A DNA stretch of 64,000 bases from Chryseobacterium gleum (GTDB lineage: Bacteria; Bacteroidota; Bacteroidia; Flavobacteriales_D; Crocinitomicaceae): contig CAMDFX010000012.1 in NCBI GenBank assembly GCA_945897805.1, positions 35,348 through 99,347 of the forward strand, in the 5' to 3' direction. Below, one piece after another: positions 35,791 to 46,536 of the stretch. Numbering within the stretch: position 1 is the stretch's first letter; each line of letters begins with the position of its first letter. The notes below the pieces were generated by a model. It saw only the letters and a list, made by a program, of their open reading frames with translations. It ran no database searches and was not told where the DNA came from. The translations under genes and the position numbers were made by a program.

Positions 35791-38055
35791 ATGGCGAAAG
35801 TTCGCAAACAAGACGCATTAGATTACCACTCTTCAGGAAAACCTGGTAAAATTGAGGTGGTACCAACAAAGCCTTACTCAACTCCAAGAGATCTTTCATT
35901 GGCATATTCTCCTGGCGTAGCTGAACCATGTCTAAAAATTGCAGAAAATAAAGACGATGTTTATAAATATACCGCCAAGGGAAATTTGGTTGCCGTTATT
36001 TCTAACGGAACAGCAGTTCTTGGTTTAGGTGACATTGGTCCATTAGCTTCCAAACCGGTGATGGAAGGAAAAGGTGTTCTATTCAAAATATTCGCTGACA
36101 TTGATGTTTTTGACATCGAAATTGATGCAAGCGATCCCGAATTATTTATACAAACTGTAAAAGCAATATCACCCACTTTTGGGGGAATTAACTTAGAAGA
36201 CATCAAAGCTCCAGAAGCATTTGAAATTGAAAGAAGATTGAAAGAAGAATTGGATATTCCGGTGATGCATGACGACCAGCATGGAACGGCAATCATTTCT
36301 TCAGCAGCATTATTAAACGCATTGGAATTAGCCAATAAGGAAATAAAGGATGTAAAAATCGTCATTTCTGGTGCTGGTGCAGCTGCAATGTCTTGCGCAA
36401 AATTATACACGACGTTGGGTGCGAAATATGAAAACATTTTCATGTTCGACAGCAAAGGATTATTATGCAAAAAAAGAACTGAGCTAGAGGCTGAAAAGTT
36501 GCTTTTTGGTTCACATAATAACTCAGCTTCATTGGTTGAAGCTTTTGTGGATGCAGATGTTTTTCTAGGATTATCCAAAGGAAATATCGTATCAAAAGAG
36601 ATGATTGCGAGCATGGCAAATGACCCAATTGTTTTTGCTTTGGCAAATCCAGACCCTGAGATTACCTACAAAGAGGCGATGTCTGTTCGTGAAGATATTA
36701 TCATGGCAACAGGGCGTTCTGACCATCCTAATCAAGTGAACAATGTGCTTGGATTTCCATTTATTTTTCGCGGCGCTTTAGATGTTAGAGCAACAACCAT
36801 CAACGAAGAGATGAAATTGGCAGCCGTTAAAGCAATTGCTGCCTTGGCAAAAGAAACCATTCCAGAAGAAGTGATAGAAGCCTATGGCGACAAAAACATC
36901 TCTTTTGGTCGCGAGCAAATCATTCCAAAACCTTTGGATACCCGATTGATTTATTATGTCGCTCCCGCCGTAGCAAAGGCCGCCATGGATTCAGGCGTTG
37001 CAAAAAATCCAATTTTAGATTGGGATGCTTACGAAATGGAGCTGAAAAACAGACTAGGATTGGATAATAAACTGATTCGAAATTTAACCATAAAAGCGCA
37101 AAGTAACCCAAAACGAGTTGTTTTTGCGGAGGCGGATAATTACAAAATTTTAAAAGCTGCGCAATTTGCTAGTGAAGAAGGTATTGCTTACCCAATATTA
37201 TTAGGGAAAAGAGCGAAAATTGAAAGTTTAATCAATGAATATGCGCTTGAATTTTCAGAATTTGAAATTATTGATCCAAAATCTGAAGAGGAAGAAGAAA
37301 GAAGAATTCGCTTTGGAAATGCATTTTTTGAAAATAGAAAACGCAAAGGTTTTACAGAGTTCGAATCTATTCAAATCATGCGCGAAAGAAATCATTTTGG
37401 AGCGATGATGGTTGAAACAGGCGAAGCAGATGCTATGATTTCTGGATTGACGAGAAATTATAGAGATGTTGTTCGCCCTGCTATTCAAACTGTTGGAACG
37501 CAAAAAGATGTCAATGTGGTTTCAGGATTGTATATTTTAATGACCAAAAGAGGGCCTTTGTTTTTGGCTGATACGACTATCAACATGGATCCAACGGCTG
37601 AAGAAATTGCGGAAATCACAAACAATGTTGCCAAAACAATTCGCAAATTTAAAGTGATTCCTAAAATCGCCTTATTGAGTTATTCTAATTTTGGCTCTTC
37701 GCCAGGAAAAGATGCCGATAAAATGGCGCAAGCTGTTGAAATATTGCATGAAAAATATCCGTCGATTTGCGTGGATGGGGAACTGCAAGCCAATTTTGCA
37801 TTGAACAGCGATTTGATGAATGAAAAATTTGGTTTCTCACATTTAGCAAATAAACAAGTGAATACTTTAATTTTTCCAAATCTTTCTTCAGGAAATATTG
37901 CCTACAAATTGTTGCAAGAATTAACTGAATCTGAAACGATTGGGCCAGTTTTGGTTGGATTGAAAAAATCAATTCATGTGGTTCAAATGGGCGCCACAGT
38001 GCGAGAAATTATCAACATGGTTAAAGTTGCTGTAGTAGATGCTCAAAACAAATAG
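35791..38055 (+). CDS. maeB: NADP-dependent malic enzyme with phosphotransacetylase-like C-terminal domain
   Basis: 754 residues, matching the long MaeB type. The N-terminal malic-enzyme domain (~1-410) has YSPGVAEPCLKIAE, GNLVAVISNGTAVLGLGDIG and MHDDQHGTAIIS. The C-terminal part (~425-750) is homologous to phosphate acetyltransferase (AEADNYKILKAAQ, GEADAMISGLTRNYRDVVRPAI) and is thought to be regulatory. It turns malate into pyruvate and CO2 with NADP. It heads a run of genes with ruvA and sprA. The malic enzyme-ruvA-sprA order is known from flavobacteria. Confidence 0.95.
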   Translation: MAKVRKQDALDYHSSGKPGKIEVVPTKPYSTPRDLSLAYSPGVAEPCLKIAENKDDVYKYTAKGNLVAVISNGTAVLGLGDIGPLASKPVMEGKGVLFKIFADIDVFDIEIDASDPELFIQTVKAISPTFGGINLEDIKAPEAFEIERRLKEELDIPVMHDDQHGTAIISSAALLNALELANKEIKDVKIVISGAGAAAMSCAKLYTTLGAKYENIFMFDSKGLLCKKRTELEAEKLLFGSHNNSASLVEAFVDADVFLGLSKGNIVSKEMIASMANDPIVFALANPDPEITYKEAMSVREDIIMATGRSDHPNQVNNVLGFPFIFRGALDVRATTINEEMKLAAVKAIAALAKETIPEEVIEAYGDKNISFGREQIIPKPLDTRLIYYVAPAVAKAAMDSGVAKNPILDWDAYEMELKNRLGLDNKLIRNLTIKAQSNPKRVVFAEADNYKILKAAQFASEEGIAYPILLGKRAKIESLINEYALEFSEFEIIDPKSEEEEERRIRFGNAFFENRKRKGFTEFESIQIMRERNHFGAMMVETGEADAMISGLTRNYRDVVRPAIQTVGTQKDVNVVSGLYILMTKRGPLFLADTTINMDPTAEEIAEITNNVAKTIRKFKVIPKIALLSYSNFGSSPGKDADKMAQAVEILHEKYPSICVDGELQANFALNSDLMNEKFGFSHLANKQVNTLIFPNLSSGNIAYKLLQELTESETIGPVLVGLKKSIHVVQMGATVREIINMVKVAVVDAQNK

Positions 38056-38119
38056 TTATTTTTGGTCGTTCGTTCGTCTTTATAAATATGTGAACGTCAT
38101 CTAATCAATATATTGGAAA

Positions 38120-38695
38120 ATGATTACGCACCTAAATGGTAAATTAATAGAGAAAAACCCAACCAGTCTCATCATTGAATGTGGTGGAGTTGGTTATGAA
38201 GTGAAAATATCTTTAAATACGTTTTCTACTATTTCTTCTGATGAATCTATTTTGATTTATACCCAATTTATTGTGCGCGAGGATGCGCAGCTATTATACG
38301 GTTTTGCAATCAAGGAAGAAAGAGAAATGTTTAATCATTTAATTTCAGTTTCCGGGATTGGTCCAAATACAGCAATGATCATGCTTTCCTCCTTGTCAAC
38401 AGAAGATATTGCACAGGCAATTCAAGCAGAAGATGTTAGCACAATACAAAGTATCAAAGGAATTGGTGTCAAAACAGCCCAGCGTGTGATCATTGATTTG
38501 AAAGATAAAATGTTAAAATTCAATATTTCAACAGGAAATATTTTCTCTGCAAACAATACTAATCGATTTGATGCGTTAACGGCTTTGGTTTCCTTAGGTT
38601 TTGATAAAAAAGCCGCAGACAAAGCTTTAGATAAAGTGAGCACTGGTGAAGAAACCGTTGAAAAACTAATCAAAGGCGCACTCAAAATTTTATAA
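38120..38695 (+). CDS. ruvA: Holliday junction branch migration protein RuvA
   Basis: 191 residues. Domain I has MITHLNGKLIEKNPTSLIIE and a beta-barrel, followed by helix-hairpin-helix motifs (GIGPNTAMIMLSSL and SIKGIGVKTAQRVIIDLK), then the small RuvB-interacting domain III (ALTALVSLGFDKKAADKAL). RuvA tetramers bind four-way junctions for RuvB-driven branch migration. sprA follows with only 3 nt between, a conserved arrangement in flavobacteria and probably one transcript with the malic enzyme gene. Confidence 0.95.
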   Translation: MITHLNGKLIEKNPTSLIIECGGVGYEVKISLNTFSTISSDESILIYTQFIVREDAQLLYGFAIKEEREMFNHLISVSGIGPNTAMIMLSSLSTEDIAQAIQAEDVSTIQSIKGIGVKTAQRVIIDLKDKMLKFNISTGNIFSANNTNRFDALTALVSLGFDKKAADKALDKVSTGEETVEKLIKGALKIL

Positions 38696-38698
38696 GTT

Positions 38699-41600
38699 TT
38701 GAAAAAAGAGATTTTTATTAATAAATTGTTGAACCTTAAGGCATTATTTCTTGCCATATCGTCTGTATTTACATTGATGGTTTCTGGGCAAAATAATCCC
38801 CCAGATACTTTGCCGTTTCCTATTACCAATAATGTTGATCCTACTCAAACAACGCCACAAAGTTTCGACTTAGGCGATCCTTCCTCTGTGAGCCCTACCA
38901 TTGTTTACGATCCAACAACAGGAACATATATTTTCAAAGAAACAATAGGAAAATCTGATTTAAATTATAGAAATCCTTCCATGATGACCTTGGAAGAATA
39001 TTTAGAATATGAACGTCGCAAAGCGATGCAAGAGAATTGGAAAGAGAAAATTGACGCTGAAACGCAAGCAAAACGCGGTTTTCAACCCTCAATAAAAATT
39101 CCTGGAAAAGTTTTTACGAATATTTTTGGGTCAAATGAAATTAGTATCAGACCGCAAGGTTCAATTGAACTTTCTTTTGGTGTGAATTCTTCTCGATACG
39201 ACAATCCGATTTTACCAGTCAAACAAAGGAGAATTACACGTTTCGATTTCCAGCAGCAAATTCAATTAAATTTAGTTGGTCAAATTGGTACAAAAATCAA
39301 ATTAAATGCCAGTTACAACACCCAGGCCGCTTTTGATTTCGACAATATTACCAAACTTGGATACACCGGTGATGAAGATCAAATCATGCAAAAATTGGAG
39401 GTTGGTAACGTTACTCTTCCTTTGAATACATCTTTAATTCAAGGTTCTCAAGTGCTTTTTGGAGTTTATTCTCAAATGAAATTTGGAAGATTTACAATAG
39501 ATGGGATCATGGCTTCTTCCAAAAGCAAAAGACAAGAAATTAACATCGCGGGAAAAGCGCAAATTCAACCTTTTGAAATTTCAGCAGATAATTATGAAGC
39601 AAATAGACATTACTTTATCAACTTAAATTTTCGAGATGAATATGATGAAGCAATGTCAACCTTGCCGATTCCAAAATCTGAAATAAACATCACAAGAATG
39701 GAAGTGTGGTTGACTAATCGTGTCAACAATACTGAAAACACTAGAAATATTGTTGCATTTACAGATTTAGGGGAATCAAAAACACAAAATTTAGAAGGAA
39801 CGCCAGGCTCTGTTACAAATGCTAAATTTCCTGACAACGAAGCAAATGGATTGTATGAATGGGCCGCGGCACAAGCGGGAATTAGAGGGTTCTCCAATGC
39901 TGTTTCTAGTTTATCCGCACAAGGTGTTGCTCCTGGTCCATTTGTGCAAGCAAAACATTATGAAAAAGTTGAAAATGCCAGAAAACTAACCGATCAAGAG
40001 TACTCTTACAACGCGCTGCTGGGTTTCATTTCATTGAATTTACCCTTAAATAACGATGAGGTTTTAGCCGTTGCTTATGAATACACGTACAAAGGAGAAA
40101 CCTACCAAGTGGGTGAATTTTCTGTCGATGGAATTTCGGGGCAAGATGCCTTGATTTTAAAATTATTGAAACCAACTTTGACAAATCCGAAAAACAGAAT
40201 TTGGGATTTGATGATGAAAAATGTGTATTCAATCGGTGCTTATCAATTGGATAAAACAGGTTTCCGCTTGGATGTATTGTACAATAATCCCGAAAATAGT
40301 TTGCTTGTGCCTTTCTTTCCTGCTGAAGGAATCAAAGATAAACAACTGGTTACAGTCCTAGAAATGGACAGGATAAACATGAATGAACAGCCATTTTCAG
40401 ATGGTTTATTCGATTTTGCCCCAATGACTTTCACTGGAAATCGATCAGAAAGAGGTGGAACGGTGAATCCTAGAAATGGCCGTGTTTATTTCTCCACAGT
40501 TGAGCCTTTTGGGCAGTTATTGCGCCAAAAATTATTAGCCGCAAACATTCCAGAGGCGATTGTCAATAATACGGCTTATACCGAATTATACGACTCAACT
40601 AAAACTGCTGCACAACAAATTCCGTTGAAAAATAGATTTGTTTTGAAAGGTCAGTATCAATCTTCGGTTACATCCGATATTCCTTTGAATTCATTAAATG
40701 TACCTCAAGGCGCTGTAACTATAACTGCTGGGGGAATCAAATTGGTGGAAGGTCAAGATTTTACGGTCGATTATAATTTAGGCCGTGTTAAAATCTTAAA
40801 CTCAGGAATATTAGAATCAAACACACCTTTGAAAATTTCGATTGAAAGTAATTCTGTTTTTGGATTCCAAGCCAAATCTCTGATAGGAACGCACATGAAT
40901 TACCGTTTTTCAGAAAATTTCAATATCGGCGGAACTTGGATGAGAATGATGGAAAGACCAGTGACTCAAAAAGTAGACATTGGTAGTGAGCCATTTAAAA
41001 ACAATGTGTTAGGTTTAGATATTGCTTTCAAGAAAGAATTGCCGTTTTTGACCAAATTGGTTGATCTATTGCCCGTAATTTCTACCAAAGCAAAATCAAG
41101 CATCTCTTTTACAGGAGAAGTCGCCCACTTAATTCCTGGCGTTCCTAAAGCAATAACCAAAGAAGGAATGTCCTACATTGATGATTTTGAAGGCAGCCAA
41201 ACTACGATTGATTTAAAAAGTGTCAGCGCTTGGAAAATGGCATCAATTCCGCAAGGTCAACCATCTTTGTTTCCAGAAGCAAGCGCCAAAAATCTATCAG
41301 CTGGCTACAGAAGAGCAAAAGTGGCTTGGTATCAAATTGATCAATTATTTTATTCTGACAATGCCTTGAGACCAAAACATATTAGTGACAATCCATCGAT
41401 GCTGTCAGACAGTAGAATGCGATTGGTGAAACAGACTGATATTTTTACCAATTCTCAATTGGCTTATGGTACTGTTCCAATTGTACAGTTTTTGGATTTG
41501 GGTTATTATCCAACTGAGCGCGGAATGTATAATTATGATACAACTGCCACAACAATTGATGCAAACGGAAATTTTACCAATCCTGAAAATCGCTGGGGAG

Positions 41601-44600
41601 GAATCATGCGCGCCTTGACAACCAACGATTTTGAACAAACAAATATTGAGTTTATACAATTTTGGATTCTAGACCCTTTTAACCAAGATGCTGAAAGTGT
41701 CAATCCAAATACCCAACACAATGGTGGGGATTTGTATTTTAACCTTGGGAATATTTCTGAAGATGTTTTGCCGGATTCACGTAAAAGTTTTGAAAACGGA
41801 TTGCCTCCAACAGCAGGCGATACTGCAAATTTGGATACTACCCCCTGGGCGAATGTTTCAACGCAACAAGTGGTGGTCAATGCTTTCAATACTGACCCTG
41901 AAGCACGGGCAAACCAAGATGTAGGTTTAGACGGAAGAAACGATGCTACTGAAAAATTAGCCTACACTAATTATGTAAATTGGGTGCAAGCAAACTCTAG
42001 TTTAACGGCGGCTGCGAAAGCAAAAATGATTGCCGATCCTTCAAGTGATAATTATAAATTTTACCGAGATGATGTTTATGACAATGAAGCAGCCGACATC
42101 TTGGAACGGTACAAAAGTTATAATTCTACAGAAGGAAATTCTTACACAACAGAAATGTCTGATACAGCAAATGTTGACGGATATCCAACGCAAGCGACTA
42201 ATTTACCGGACTTAGAAGATTTGAATTTGGACAACAACATTTCTGAAACAGAAAGTTATTTTCAATACAAAGTAAGTCTTAGACCTGGCGATACCATTGT
42301 GGGACAAAATTTCGTTACGAGTGTTCAAACATTTATTCCTGAAGGAAGTACAAAAAGAGAACGCTGGATTCAGTATAAAATCCCTGTGACTGAACCTGAA
42401 AAAGTGATCAATGGCATCACAGATTTCCGCTCAATTCGTTTCATGCGGATGTTCTTAAAAGAATTTGATGAGGAAGTGGTCATTCGTTTCGCTAAATTGG
42501 AATTTATTCGCGGTGAATGGAGAAGATTTAGAGAGGATTTGGTTACTCCCGGAGAAGGAATTGTGACCGATCCAAATTTGACAACTTTCAATATCGCCGC
42601 AGTAAATTTTGAAGAAAATGCGGAAAGAAATCCAATTAACTATAAACTTCCTCCTACAATAATTCGTGAAGTTGATCCATCTCAGGTGCAACAACGCCAG
42701 CTGAATGAGCAATCATTGACCTTGGAGGTTTGTAATTTAAAAGATGGGGATGCAAGAGCGGCCTACAGAAATGTTCAGTTTGATGTGAGAACTTACAAAA
42801 AATTGAAACTGTTTGTGCACGCGGAGGAAATCACTACGACAAAACCCTTGAATAATGAAGATTTGACTTTGTTTATTCGTTTGGGAACTGATTTTACAGA
42901 AAATTATTACGAATATGAAATGCCTTTGACAGAAAGTCAATGGTATGATAACAGCGATTTATCTATTTGGCCTGAAGCCAATAATGTTGAAATTATCTTT
43001 GACGATTTGTTGGACGCGAAGAAAAAGCGAAATGCCATCACAGGAACCGCCACTTCAACGTTGACAAACAATGTGGAATGGATAATGATTGACCCTCGAA
43101 ATCCGAAAAGATTGATAAAAGTCAAAGGAAGTCCAAACTTGCAAGGAATTCGTTCCATCATGATTGGAGTCAGAAATCCTAATAAACAAGCCGAAAACCC
43201 TTGGGCTGATGATGGTGAAGCTAAATGCGCGATGATTTGGGTAAATGAGCTGCGATTGACTGATTTCCAAAATGAAGGTGGATCGGCGGCCGTTGCCAGA
43301 ATGCAAATTCAAGCAGCAGATTTTGCCACAGTTTCCATGTCAGGAAATTACAGTGGTGTAAACTGGGGTTCTATCGAAAGTCGTGTGCAAGAAAGACAAC
43401 GAAACCAACAAGTGGGATTTGATTTCAATACCAACGTTCAGTTGGGACAATTTCTTGGAAAACGCGTGAAATTGGCACTTCCTTTCTTCTACGGATATTC
43501 AGTTGGAGTGATTAATCCTGAGTACGACCCTTACAATCCAGACATTCGATTGGCAGATTATGATCCTGCAACGAGAAAAGAACGTGCACGTGCAGGGCAA
43601 GATTATACAGAGCGAAGATCTTACAATTTTACCAATGTTCGAAAGGAATTAGGCGCCAACGCAAAACCTCATTTATGGAATATTTCAAACTTTGCATTGA
43701 GTTATTCTTACAGCGAAAACTTGCACCGTGATTTCAATTTAGAATACGACAGAACGAAGATTTGGCGTGGTGGAATAACGTATAATTATTCATTTACAGC
43801 CAAACCAATTGAACCATTTAAAAAGATTAAATTCATGCAAAAATCGAAATGGTGGTCTATCATTCGCGATGCTAATTTCTTCTTAACGCCCAAAAATATC
43901 GGAATGAATAACGATTTGATTCGAAGCTATAACGAGCGTCAAGTCAAAAATAACATTACGCCAGGCTACGAATTTGCGCCAGTTTATGTGAAATCATTTA
44001 CATGGAATCGTTCCTATAATTTCGGTTACGACATTACTAAAAACTTGAAATTTAATTTCAATGCCAATAACCGTTCGTTATTTGATGAAAATCAGGGTAG
44101 AATTGATAAAAAATTAGATCCAGAAAATTACCGTGATTTCAAAGACACAATCCGTGCTCAAATGAAGACCTTGGGTCAAAGTATTGATTATACGCATGAT
44201 TACGGCTTACAATATAACATCCCATTTGATAAAATTCCTTTGCTGGATTGGGTAACTGGAAATGCAAAATACAGCGGAACTTTCAACTGGCAGCGCGCAC
44301 CACTTGGTCAAAGTGAATATGGGAATATCATTCAAAATAGCCGCGTTTTCAATACGACAGCTCAAATGAATTTCACTACTTTGTATAGTAAATCGAAGTT
44401 CTTGCAAAAGATAATTTCTGATGGAAAACCACAAAGAGCCAAAGCAACGGGCATGAAAAACCCAGATGATGGAGAATCTAAAACAAATCCAAAGCCCGGA
44501 GTTGAAAAAGAAGAGGTTTTAGAAGAATTGGTTCCTGACAAACCGGAGGAAGAAATGACGCCAAAAGAATTGCGCAAATGGGAACGCAAAAAACGTCAAT

Positions 44601-46072
44601 TTGAGCGCAAAAAACGCCGACTGAAACGCCAAAAAGATAAAGAAGAAAAACAAAAAGACAAAGTGAATCCGGTTTCTGGTTTCCTTGGTAGATTGGTAAT
44701 GACAGTTAGATCTGTTTCTGCAACGTATGCTTTGACAGACGGAACTTTACTGCCTGGTTATAATCAAGGCTCAAGTATTTTAGGATTTACCAACGGAAAT
44801 GAAAGACAAATGGCGGGGTTCGTTTTTGGACAACAACGTTATAACTTGAACGGAAAAGAAACTGGTTACGACATTGCAAGAGTTGCAGAATCGAACAATT
44901 GGTTAGTTCAAAACAGTGCGTTGAATCGTCAATATACAAACACGCATGCAAAGAATATTTCTGGACGTGCTTCTTTAGAACCACTCAAAGATTTAAGTAT
45001 TGAATTGACCGCCAACAGAAACTATGGTGTGAATTCTGGTGAATTTTTTAGATGGAACGATGAAAATCTAGCTTATGAAAGTCAAAGTAGAATGGAAACA
45101 GCAACCTTGACTTACTCCACAATTTCAATTGGTTCTGCATTTACTAAATTGGGTAAAAACTTCGAATCTTCCCTGTTTGACAAGATGCGCGCAAACAGAA
45201 CAGAGATTTCAAAACTTTTGGCTGATAAAAATACAAATTCTGTAGGCGTTGTAAACGGTTATGCTAGCGGATATGGAGGCACACAGCAAGAAGTCGTAAT
45301 TGGGGCTTTCTTAACAAGTTATACAGATAAAAAAGTCAATGCTTCAAATATTAATCCAGTGAAAAATGTCCCATTGCCAAACTGGAATATCAATTACAAT
45401 GGATTGACAAAATTCCCTTTCATGAAAAAAATCGTGAAAAATTTTGTTATCCGTCATGGATACAGTTCTTCTGTTACAGTTGGTGGTTTACAAACGAATT
45501 TGAAAGCAACGCAAGATGTGAATGGAAATGCAACCGGTCTGGATCAAAATGATAATTTTTATGTGGCAAGAAATGTTTCAAACATCACTGTTTCTGAAAG
45601 ATTCTCGCCATTGATTGGGGTAGATGCAACTTGGAATGTGAATGGACAAGGTTTGCTGACGAAATTTGAATTGAAAAAAGACCGCAGTGCTAATTTAGCA
45701 TTGACAAACAATCAAATCACGGAGATTTTAGGCACAGAATGGGTGATTGGTGTTGGTTACAAATTTCCAAAAGTCAAATTGCCAATAAAGTTCAAATCCA
45801 AAAATTTAGAAGAGCCGTTGAATATTCGTTTTGATTTTTCTTTCAGAGACAATTTAACAGTGATTCGTAAGATTGAAGAGAATACAAATCAAGGAACAGC
45901 TGGCCAACGCGTGATTTCCATCAAGTCATCCGCAGATTACAATATTGGACAAAATTTGACTATTCAATTGTATTACGATCAAGTAATCAATACACCAAAA
46001 ATTGCGTCAAGTTATCCAACAGGAAACACCAGTGCAGGTATTCGTTTCAGATTAAATTTGGCTGGATTGTAA
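38699..46072 (+). CDS. sprA: T9SS outer-membrane translocon SprA (Sov)
   Basis: 2457 residues, close to Flavobacterium johnsoniae SprA in length. It is the export channel of the type IX secretion system, a very large outer-membrane barrel needed for gliding and secretion. Family features include a long N-terminal segment after a signal peptide (to about residue 30), repeats of paired beta-strands, FSLDDFEGSQTTIDL-like motifs (SYIDDFEGSQTTIDL) and a terminal barrel strand ending FRLNLAGL. A charged Lys/Arg/Glu insert lies at about residues 1945-1990, variable in the family. No ATG exists at the start; TTG at 38699 is used. The next gene overlaps the stop by 1 nt. Confidence 0.96.
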   Translation: MKKEIFINKLLNLKALFLAISSVFTLMVSGQNNPPDTLPFPITNNVDPTQTTPQSFDLGDPSSVSPTIVYDPTTGTYIFKETIGKSDLNYRNPSMMTLEEYLEYERRKAMQENWKEKIDAETQAKRGFQPSIKIPGKVFTNIFGSNEISIRPQGSIELSFGVNSSRYDNPILPVKQRRITRFDFQQQIQLNLVGQIGTKIKLNASYNTQAAFDFDNITKLGYTGDEDQIMQKLEVGNVTLPLNTSLIQGSQVLFGVYSQMKFGRFTIDGIMASSKSKRQEINIAGKAQIQPFEISADNYEANRHYFINLNFRDEYDEAMSTLPIPKSEINITRMEVWLTNRVNNTENTRNIVAFTDLGESKTQNLEGTPGSVTNAKFPDNEANGLYEWAAAQAGIRGFSNAVSSLSAQGVAPGPFVQAKHYEKVENARKLTDQEYSYNALLGFISLNLPLNNDEVLAVAYEYTYKGETYQVGEFSVDGISGQDALILKLLKPTLTNPKNRIWDLMMKNVYSIGAYQLDKTGFRLDVLYNNPENSLLVPFFPAEGIKDKQLVTVLEMDRINMNEQPFSDGLFDFAPMTFTGNRSERGGTVNPRNGRVYFSTVEPFGQLLRQKLLAANIPEAIVNNTAYTELYDSTKTAAQQIPLKNRFVLKGQYQSSVTSDIPLNSLNVPQGAVTITAGGIKLVEGQDFTVDYNLGRVKILNSGILESNTPLKISIESNSVFGFQAKSLIGTHMNYRFSENFNIGGTWMRMMERPVTQKVDIGSEPFKNNVLGLDIAFKKELPFLTKLVDLLPVISTKAKSSISFTGEVAHLIPGVPKAITKEGMSYIDDFEGSQTTIDLKSVSAWKMASIPQGQPSLFPEASAKNLSAGYRRAKVAWYQIDQLFYSDNALRPKHISDNPSMLSDSRMRLVKQTDIFTNSQLAYGTVPIVQFLDLGYYPTERGMYNYDTTATTIDANGNFTNPENRWGGIMRALTTNDFEQTNIEFIQFWILDPFNQDAESVNPNTQHNGGDLYFNLGNISEDVLPDSRKSFENGLPPTAGDTANLDTTPWANVSTQQVVVNAFNTDPEARANQDVGLDGRNDATEKLAYTNYVNWVQANSSLTAAAKAKMIADPSSDNYKFYRDDVYDNEAADILERYKSYNSTEGNSYTTEMSDTANVDGYPTQATNLPDLEDLNLDNNISETESYFQYKVSLRPGDTIVGQNFVTSVQTFIPEGSTKRERWIQYKIPVTEPEKVINGITDFRSIRFMRMFLKEFDEEVVIRFAKLEFIRGEWRRFREDLVTPGEGIVTDPNLTTFNIAAVNFEENAERNPINYKLPPTIIREVDPSQVQQRQLNEQSLTLEVCNLKDGDARAAYRNVQFDVRTYKKLKLFVHAEEITTTKPLNNEDLTLFIRLGTDFTENYYEYEMPLTESQWYDNSDLSIWPEANNVEIIFDDLLDAKKKRNAITGTATSTLTNNVEWIMIDPRNPKRLIKVKGSPNLQGIRSIMIGVRNPNKQAENPWADDGEAKCAMIWVNELRLTDFQNEGGSAAVARMQIQAADFATVSMSGNYSGVNWGSIESRVQERQRNQQVGFDFNTNVQLGQFLGKRVKLALPFFYGYSVGVINPEYDPYNPDIRLADYDPATRKERARAGQDYTERRSYNFTNVRKELGANAKPHLWNISNFALSYSYSENLHRDFNLEYDRTKIWRGGITYNYSFTAKPIEPFKKIKFMQKSKWWSIIRDANFFLTPKNIGMNNDLIRSYNERQVKNNITPGYEFAPVYVKSFTWNRSYNFGYDITKNLKFNFNANNRSLFDENQGRIDKKLDPENYRDFKDTIRAQMKTLGQSIDYTHDYGLQYNIPFDKIPLLDWVTGNAKYSGTFNWQRAPLGQSEYGNIIQNSRVFNTTAQMNFTTLYSKSKFLQKIISDGKPQRAKATGMKNPDDGESKTNPKPGVEKEEVLEELVPDKPEEEMTPKELRKWERKKRQFERKKRRLKRQKDKEEKQKDKVNPVSGFLGRLVMTVRSVSATYALTDGTLLPGYNQGSSILGFTNGNERQMAGFVFGQQRYNLNGKETGYDIARVAESNNWLVQNSALNRQYTNTHAKNISGRASLEPLKDLSIELTANRNYGVNSGEFFRWNDENLAYESQSRMETATLTYSTISIGSAFTKLGKNFESSLFDKMRANRTEISKLLADKNTNSVGVVNGYASGYGGTQQEVVIGAFLTSYTDKKVNASNINPVKNVPLPNWNINYNGLTKFPFMKKIVKNFVIRHGYSSSVTVGGLQTNLKATQDVNGNATGLDQNDNFYVARNVSNITVSERFSPLIGVDATWNVNGQGLLTKFELKKDRSANLALTNNQITEILGTEWVIGVGYKFPKVKLPIKFKSKNLEEPLNIRFDFSFRDNLTVIRKIEENTNQGTAGQRVISIKSSADYNIGQNLTIQLYYDQVINTPKIASSYPTGNTSAGIRFRLNLAGL

Positions 46073-46536
46073 TGAAAATAAGGGCAGCTCAAAAAGGCGA
46101 TGAATTTGGAATAATGCTTTTAATTCAAGCTTTGGCAGAATACGAAAAGGCGCCAAACGAAGTTGTCAATACCGCTGAAGCACTTGGGATTCATTTATTC
46201 GAAGAACACATTTGCGAGGCAATAGTGGCGGAAGAAGTTTCAATGATTGATGGCATTGAAACAACTCAAATTGTCGGTTTTGCATTGTGGTATACCTCGT
46301 ATTCAACCTGGAAAGGAAAATGCTTGTACTTAGAAGATTTCTTCGTTTTGCCCGAATACAGAACTTCAGGAATCGGCGGAAAATTGTTTGACCAAGTAGT
46401 TTCAATCGCCAAAAATTCCGGGGTTAAACGCATGGATTGGCAAGTGTTGGAATGGAACCAATTGGCACTAGATTTTTATCAAAAAAGAAAAGCGATTTTA
46501 GACCCAGAATGGGTAAATGGAAGGTTGTTTTTCTAA
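46072..46536 (+). CDS. GNAT-family N-acetyltransferase (diamine acetyltransferase-like)
   Basis: 154 residues. The acetyl-CoA loop is RTSGIGGKLF, preceded by YLEDFFVLPEY, as in spermidine/spermine acetyltransferases (SSAT-like). Trp/Tyr-rich strands in the middle (FALWYTSYSTWKGK) also fit that subgroup. It may acetylate polyamines or thialysine; the substrate is inferred. The ATG overlaps the sprA TAA stop (TAATG), so translation is coupled. The 3' end overlaps by 4 nt with the convergent glycosyltransferase. Confidence 0.88.
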   Translation: MKIRAAQKGDEFGIMLLIQALAEYEKAPNEVVNTAEALGIHLFEEHICEAIVAEEVSMIDGIETTQIVGFALWYTSYSTWKGKCLYLEDFFVLPEYRTSGIGGKLFDQVVSIAKNSGVKRMDWQVLEWNQLALDFYQKRKAILDPEWVNGRLFF

